From SAT2750 sp964476375 (GTDB taxonomy: Bacteria > Planctomycetota > Planctomycetia > Pirellulales > Pirellulaceae), in assembly GCA_964476375.1 (NCBI GenBank), contig CAYYZW010000260.1:1-9498 (forward strand): a stretch of 9,498 nucleotides of DNA, given 5' to 3'. Below are positions 6,024 to 9,498 of this stretch, piece after piece. The first letter of the stretch is position 1. Each line of letters begins with the position of its first letter. The translations under genes were made by a program, and so were the position numbers. The notes beneath the pieces are model-generated. The model did not search any database, was not told the DNA's origin, and worked only from the letters and a program-made list of their open reading frames with translations.

Positions 6024-7286
6024 TTACTTGCCCGAGCCGATGGCATAGAGGTGCTTTGTTGTTCGCACGTAAAGCACATTCCCTACCGGTACGGGGGATG
6101 CCTGGCAGCCATGGTCCAGCTTGTTCGTTGAGAGCAGCTTGTACTCGTCATCAGCCGCCAGTACATGAGCCTCTCCCTCCAGGCTGAACCAGTAGATTTT
6201 TCCCTCGGAGTAGATCGGCGAGGAACGATAACTCCCTCCTCCTCCCACACGCTGCTGCCAGATCGTCTCCCCGGATGTGGCATCCAGGCAACTGGCAATC
6301 CCCTCGTCGTTGAGCAGGAACAGCCGGTCACCGATCAGCAGTGGAGAGGGACGCTTGGGGATCGCCTTGCCGGAACTCCACTCCATGTGCGTGCTGGTGA
6401 TGTCTCCTGAACCGTCCGGACGTATCGCGATCAGGGAAGTTGGGCCTGACCCGGCAGCGATGTAGAGCAGGTTGTTACCAATCAGCGGCCGGATGGCAGC
6501 GTTCATACCTCCATGGCGAACTCGCCAGAATTCCTTGCCTGTGGCCGGGTCGTAGGAAATGGTCTCCACGGCGCTGGGGCTGACAAACTGCCGGCGGCCA
6601 TCAAAATCAATAATGGTGCCCGTGGAATAAGCTTTCTTGCGATCGCCGTTATCCGTTCCGTAGTCAATATTCCTGTCACGTTTCCAGACGGTTTTTCCCG
6701 TCCGCTTGTTCATTGCCACCACGAACTGGAGATCATACCCGTCGTAGGCCACGATCAGGTTGTCGTCGTCGATAATCGGGGAGGAGCCGGGCCCGCGCCA
6801 GTGATTACATGGAAGGTCGCGACGGGTCCAGAGAACCTTGCCTGAACTGGAATCCAGGCAGGCAGTTCCGTAACTGCCGAAGTGAACATAGACACGCCCT
6901 TTTTCAATCGTGGGAGTGGGAGACGCATAACTGTTGGTGGGATGGCAGAACCGGGGCTCCTTGTTCTCGAAGACGAGAATGTCGTGAAGTACTCTACCGG
7001 TACTGCGTTCCACACAGATCGCGTACAGCTTCTTGCCGTCCTCCGTGGCGGTGGTGAGCCAGAGCTGGTTGTCCCATGAGACGGGCGATGACCAGCCCTT
7101 GCCATGGATCTCCAGCTTCCACTGGATGTTCTCCGATTCACTCCATTGCAGCGGCAGATCCCTGGCTGCCGAGATACCTGTCCCGGATGGGCCACGGAAT
7201 TCCGTCCAGTTTTGACTCGCTGCCGGTTGGGAGAGCAGGATTGCCGTGACCAGTGTCGTCGCCATGGAAAGTCGAAAAGAGAACAT
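6024..7286 (-). CDS. Exported PQQ-like beta-propeller repeat protein (propeller A)
   Basis: A 420-residue exported beta-propeller, paralogous to the protein at 4148-5455. Signal peptide 1-24 (MFSFRLSMATTLVTAILLS..., cleavage likely after PAAS, before QNW). The mature start NWTEFRGPSGTGIS and LQWSESENIQW match the same positions of the paralogue. Blade signatures of the G-x-x-L/V/F/I-W type are at about 149-153 (GKVLW), 197-201 (GKTVW), 250-254 (GKEFW) and 339-343 (GETIW), with a degenerate one near 97. Segments such as RGPGSSPIIDDDNLIVAYDG and KRPSPLLIGDRLF are the usual 'SSP/SPxxxxxxL' blade starts. No PQQ-dehydrogenase catalytic features are seen. AGGA is 8 bases before the ATG. It is the first leftward gene after the divergent intergenic region, so its promoter should lie within 7287-7633. 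The partner or ligand is unknown. Confidence 0.94.
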   Translation of the reverse strand: MFSFRLSMATTLVTAILLSQPAASQNWTEFRGPSGTGISAARDLPLQWSESENIQWKLEIHGKGWSSPVSWDNQLWLTTATEDGKKLYAICVERSTGRVLHDILVFENKEPRFCHPTNSYASPTPTIEKGRVYVHFGSYGTACLDSSSGKVLWTRRDLPCNHWRGPGSSPIIDDDNLIVAYDGYDLQFVVAMNKRTGKTVWKRDRNIDYGTDNGDRKKAYSTGTIIDFDGRRQFVSPSAVETISYDPATGKEFWRVRHGGMNAAIRPLIGNNLLYIAAGSGPTSLIAIRPDGSGDITSTHMEWSSGKAIPKRPSPLLIGDRLFLLNDEGIASCLDATSGETIWQQRVGGGGSYRSSPIYSEGKIYWFSLEGEAHVLAADDEYKLLSTNKLDHGCQASPVPVGNVLYVRTTKHLYAIGSGK

Positions 7287-7417
7287 GTACAGATTCCTGG
7301 AAGAAGTAATTGCCTATTGCTGACCACATCCTAATAATCCTCGCGCAGCTATGCCACGGGTTATCCCCTGGAGAATGGGTGCTGGACGAGGAAATAGGCA
7401 GAAAAGGAATGATCACA

Positions 7418-7440
7418 CCTGTCATCAGATTGATGACAGG
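7418..7440. promoter_or_regulatory. Perfect 9-bp inverted repeat, possible regulator binding site
   Basis: CCTGTCATC (7418-7426) and GATGACAGG (7432-7440) are exact complements with the spacer AGATT. There is no T run on either side, so an intrinsic terminator is unlikely. The centre is about 135 bases before the start site predicted from the sigma-54-like promoter and about 143 bases before the propeller A ATG. It could act on either gene as an operator or enhancer site. Confidence 0.5.
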
Positions 7441-7536
7441 GAAGTGGGCCGCTTGGAATTGTCTGGATAGAGGTGTATTCTGCAAACATGCGTGTTTTTC
7501 AGGGTAAAATAACGAATAGCACAACAGGGCCTATTT

Positions 7537-7553
7537 TTGGCATATCTTGTGCA
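7537..7553 (+). promoter_or_regulatory. Candidate sigma-54 (RpoN) promoter for the WxPGxW-repeat gene
   Basis: TTGGCATATCTTGTGCA matches the sigma-54 consensus YTGGCACGRNNNTTGCW at 10 of 13 informative positions. The near-invariant GG (7539-7540) and GC (7551-7552) have the correct 10-base gap between them. Transcription would start near 7563-7564, leaving a leader of about 70 bases before the ATG at 7634. A single such match can arise by chance. Confidence 0.45.
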
Positions 7554-7633
7554 ACGTTTCTTATTGAACTGCCGGTTCGCCAAGGCCAGGCAGTCGCTCG
7601 TTGGACGGGATGACTCTATAAGGATGAGAAAAA

Positions 7634-9498
7634 ATGAAACGCTCTGTTCTAACCCGTGATGCTGTGGTCCTGGTTCCTCTCATGATCCTGTTGCTTGGGA
7701 TTGCCACATTGAGTGGGCAGCAGGAAACCGGGGCAGTCGCAGATCCAGCAGAGGGAGAGGAGGGTGTGGAGGTCCTGGCACGCGGGCCGCTTCATGAGGC
7801 ATTTGCGGAGCAGGTGAACCAGGACCCCCAGGCCGGGATCGTTGTTTCCAAGGCCCCTCCCGAACCGATTTCGGAAGAACCCCCTGAATACAAGCCCGAG
7901 GAGGGAAATGTCATCTGGATTCCTGGGTACTGGGGTTGGGATGATGAACGAGAGGATTACATTTGGATCAGTGGTGTCTGGCGTAATCCACCCCAGGGAC
8001 ATCGCTGGGTGCCTGGCTACTGGCATGAGGACGCTGACAGGTTCCAGTGGGTTTCCGGATTCTGGCAGACCACGGCCCAGCGCCAGGTCGAGTATGGAGA
8101 ACAGCCACCCGAGAGTCTCGAGCTTGGCCCCAGCACCGCCGCGCCCACGAAGAATCACTTCTGGGTTCCCGGTTGCTGGGTCTACCGGGCCCGCTGGCTT
8201 TGGCGACCAGGATACTGGCGACGTTTTCGTGCCAATAGTACCTGGGTACCGGACCATTATGTCGCGACGCCACGAGGTGCGATCTTTGTGGGAGGGTACT
8301 GGGATCACCGGTTTTCCCTGCGAGGGCAGCTCTACGCTCCAGTCTATTTTTCTCCCGCCGTGGTCGCGCGCCCTGTTTTTGTCTACCGGCCTTACTGCGT
8401 GGTGAACCTGGATGCGGTTCGTCTTCACATGTTCGTGCGGCCGCGTTACTCGCATTACTACTTTGGTGATTTCTACGATCCGCTGTACCGGGGTCGTCAC
8501 ATTTACAGCAACCTGTACTTTCAGACGCGCATGTTCGGCTACGATCCGATCCTGACATATAATCGCTGCCACTACTCGCGATTCGGGATCAACTACTTCA
8601 ATCACCTGCACCACTGGCATAGTTACTATGGTCTCCATCCGCTTCATCGCCCGGGCCGCACTTTCGGTGCCCAGGTGAGTTTTGCCGCTGGAGGTTACGG
8701 GTCGTTTTTGAACGTGTCCATCTTTGTGCATTCGGTGCGCGACGTGGCCCGACCAGGGCATTCTCATCACCAGTCGGTGGTGGCGGTGGGAAATAACCAG
8801 CGAAAGGATCTTCTGGATGGTTCCAATCGGGTGCGGGAGCTTGCGAAACAGCGACAGTTGACAGAACGTGAGGTCAGGCCGGGGACGGCTGGCTCCACAC
8901 CCGGTCAGCTTGCTAGTGCCCGCACCGGTTCGCTGAAACTGCCGGAGTATCGCCCCGTCCCGGGATCGCGTTCGGTACCAGGTGCCAGTCCTCGGGCACC
9001 CCGTAACCAGCCAGCAGATATCCTTCGATTGCCGCCGGGTGCCAAAACGCCAAGCCTGGTCGTGAATGATCCAGGTTCAGGGAAGCCGTCGATATCTCCG
9101 GCATCTGTTCCGGCATCGATTCGCACGCAGCCGGAATTGAGTCGTCCCAGCGGAGACCTGGAAAAACCTGGAAGCGTGGTGGGGACAGGTTCCAACCGAC
9201 CTACACGCCCCGGTACAAAATCGCCTGGAACCAACTTGCCCAGGCCTCCAGCTCGCACGACAGTGAATTCGAAGTCACCGGTCACTGCGCCAACGGTACC
9301 AGGGTCACGGCCCTCAAGCAGCTCGACTCGCCCCGGTAGCCGGCCCTCGACAACGACGCCAGGTGCCCGGCCCTCAAGCAGTTCGGTTCGTAACCGTCCG
9401 GCACCTCCTGTGCCTGGTGCCCGGCCCTCGGGTAGCTCGACTCGTCCCAGCAGCCGGCCGTCGACCCCCTCGCCTGGTGCCCGGCCCTCGGGCAGCTC
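7634..9498 (+). CDS. Exported WxPGxW (YXWGXW)-repeat protein with Ser/Pro/Arg-rich repeat tail (3' end outside window)
   Basis: The frame is open from the ATG at 7634 to the right edge: 621 residues with no stop. AGGA lies 9 bases upstream. A signal peptide occupies about residues 1-28 (KR start, hydrophobic VVLVPLMILLLGIATL, cleavage near SG before QQ). Residues 95-195 carry six WxPGxW-type motifs: WIPGYW (95), WISGVW (111), WVPGYW (125), WVSGFW (139), WVPGCW (177) and WRPGYW (190), with weaker copies near 204 and 220. Proteins with this repeat (also called BcpO-related) are common in planctomycetes and are thought to be envelope-associated, with unknown function. Residues 240-345 are rich in Tyr, His and Phe. 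From about 430 the protein is low-complexity Pro/Ser/Arg, ending in 18-20-residue repeats starting PGARPS. The gene diverges from propeller A and has a sigma-54-like promoter upstream. The low-complexity tail looks like a cell-wall-spanning or surface linker; that is inference. Confidence 0.93.
   Translation, partial: MKRSVLTRDAVVLVPLMILLLGIATLSGQQETGAVADPAEGEEGVEVLARGPLHEAFAEQVNQDPQAGIVVSKAPPEPISEEPPEYKPEEGNVIWIPGYWGWDDEREDYIWISGVWRNPPQGHRWVPGYWHEDADRFQWVSGFWQTTAQRQVEYGEQPPESLELGPSTAAPTKNHFWVPGCWVYRARWLWRPGYWRRFRANSTWVPDHYVATPRGAIFVGGYWDHRFSLRGQLYAPVYFSPAVVARPVFVYRPYCVVNLDAVRLHMFVRPRYSHYYFGDFYDPLYRGRHIYSNLYFQTRMFGYDPILTYNRCHYSRFGINYFNHLHHWHSYYGLHPLHRPGRTFGAQVSFAAGGYGSFLNVSIFVHSVRDVARPGHSHHQSVVAVGNNQRKDLLDGSNRVRELAKQRQLTEREVRPGTAGSTPGQLASARTGSLKLPEYRPVPGSRSVPGASPRAPRNQPADILRLPPGAKTPSLVVNDPGSGKPSISPASVPASIRTQPELSRPSGDLEKPGSVVGTGSNRPTRPGTKSPGTNLPRPPARTTVNSKSPVTAPTVPGSRPSSSSTRPGSRPSTTTPGARPSSSSVRNRPAPPVPGARPSGSSTRPSSRPSTPSPGARPSGS
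9299..9498 (+). repeat. 54-60-base tandem repeats coding for PGARPS... units
   Basis: Units begin at 9299 (60 bases), 9359 (54), 9413 (60) and 9473 (cut by the window end). Each opens with codons for PG(S/A)RPS(S/G)SS, and the first and third continue with TRP(G/S)SRPST. The shorter second unit has SVRNRPAPPV instead. The array continues beyond the window, so the total copy number is unknown. Confidence 0.8.

Larger units (their letters stand above)
7287..7633. other. Divergent intergenic region between propeller A and the WxPGxW-repeat gene
   Basis: This 347-base stretch has no convincing gene. It separates two genes pointing away from each other, so it must hold both promoters. It contains a perfect inverted repeat at 7418-7440, a sigma-54-like promoter at 7537-7553, and the ribosome sites of both neighbours (AGGA at 7295-7298 on the leftward strand and AGGA at 7621-7624 on the rightward strand). 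I found no good sigma-70 promoter for propeller A. Confidence 0.8.

Noticed and set aside
7335..7360. Second sigma-54-like element (TGGCATAGCTGCGC) on the leftward strand for propeller A
   Set aside because: The GG and GC dinucleotides are spaced one base too far or too close, and sigma-54 spacing is strict.
7480..7485. TTGCAG as a -35 box for propeller A on the leftward strand
   Set aside because: Only three of six bases match and no convincing -10 box occurs at 16-18 bases, so no promoter was called.
7617..7622. TATAAG as a -10 box for the WxPGxW gene
   Set aside because: It overlaps the ribosome binding site, is only 11 bases from the ATG, and has no -35 box at proper spacing.
7649..8770. 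Long open frame (373 codons) on the leftward strand
   Set aside because: It lies wholly antisense to the WxPGxW-repeat gene, whose signal peptide, motifs and ribosome site are clear. The antisense product has no recognisable motif.

Overview
The window looks like chromosomal DNA from a planctomycete (Planctomycetota). This is inferred from the company of genes: two secreted PQQ-like beta-propeller proteins sharing the WxxFRGxxGxGIS start, a secreted EF-hand protein rich in Gly/Arg/Gln, a Tat-exported intradiol dioxygenase, a TlpA-like thioredoxin with a long helical N-terminal domain, and a WxPGxW-repeat ('YXWGXW') surface protein. DNA is moderately GC-rich and genes are spaced by short to medium gaps with clear Shine-Dalgarno sites. 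There is no sign of phage, IS element, CRISPR array, rRNA or tRNA.

Layout. Positions 1-161 hold the probable 3' end of an unidentified rightward gene. From 7286 back to 249 there are seven genes, all leftward, in transcription order: PQQ-like propeller A (7286-6024), small lipoprotein (5934-5593), PQQ-like propeller B (5455-4148), EF-hand protein (4087-3290), intradiol dioxygenase (3267-2563), thioredoxin-fold protein (2518-1436), and a four-helix membrane protein with a long acidic loop (1256-249). A 347-base divergent intergenic region (7287-7633) separates them from a rightward gene beginning at 7634 that encodes a WxPGxW-repeat protein and runs off the right edge.

How the genes may work together. 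Every complete or nearly complete gene carries an export signal (Sec signal peptide, Tat signal, lipobox or membrane anchor), so the whole window is devoted to the cell envelope or periplasm. The tightest unit is EF-hand / dioxygenase / thioredoxin (gaps of 22 and 44 bases), which is probably one operon. Before the propeller B gene there is a hairpin followed by a T tract, which probably ends transcription from the lipoprotein gene. Before the acidic membrane protein gene there is a 179-base gap with a promoter-like sequence and an overlapping dyad, which suggests separate control.

The most interesting non-coding signal is upstream of the WxPGxW gene: a sequence fitting a sigma-54 (-24/-12) promoter at 7537-7553 and, about 110 bases upstream, a perfect 9-bp inverted repeat at 7418-7440. 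That is the geometry expected for an enhancer-binding-protein site. I do not see proof of a wholly new system. The best leads are this putative sigma-54 control, the exported ring-cleaving enzyme in an operon with redox and calcium-binding partners, and the uncharacterised acidic membrane protein.
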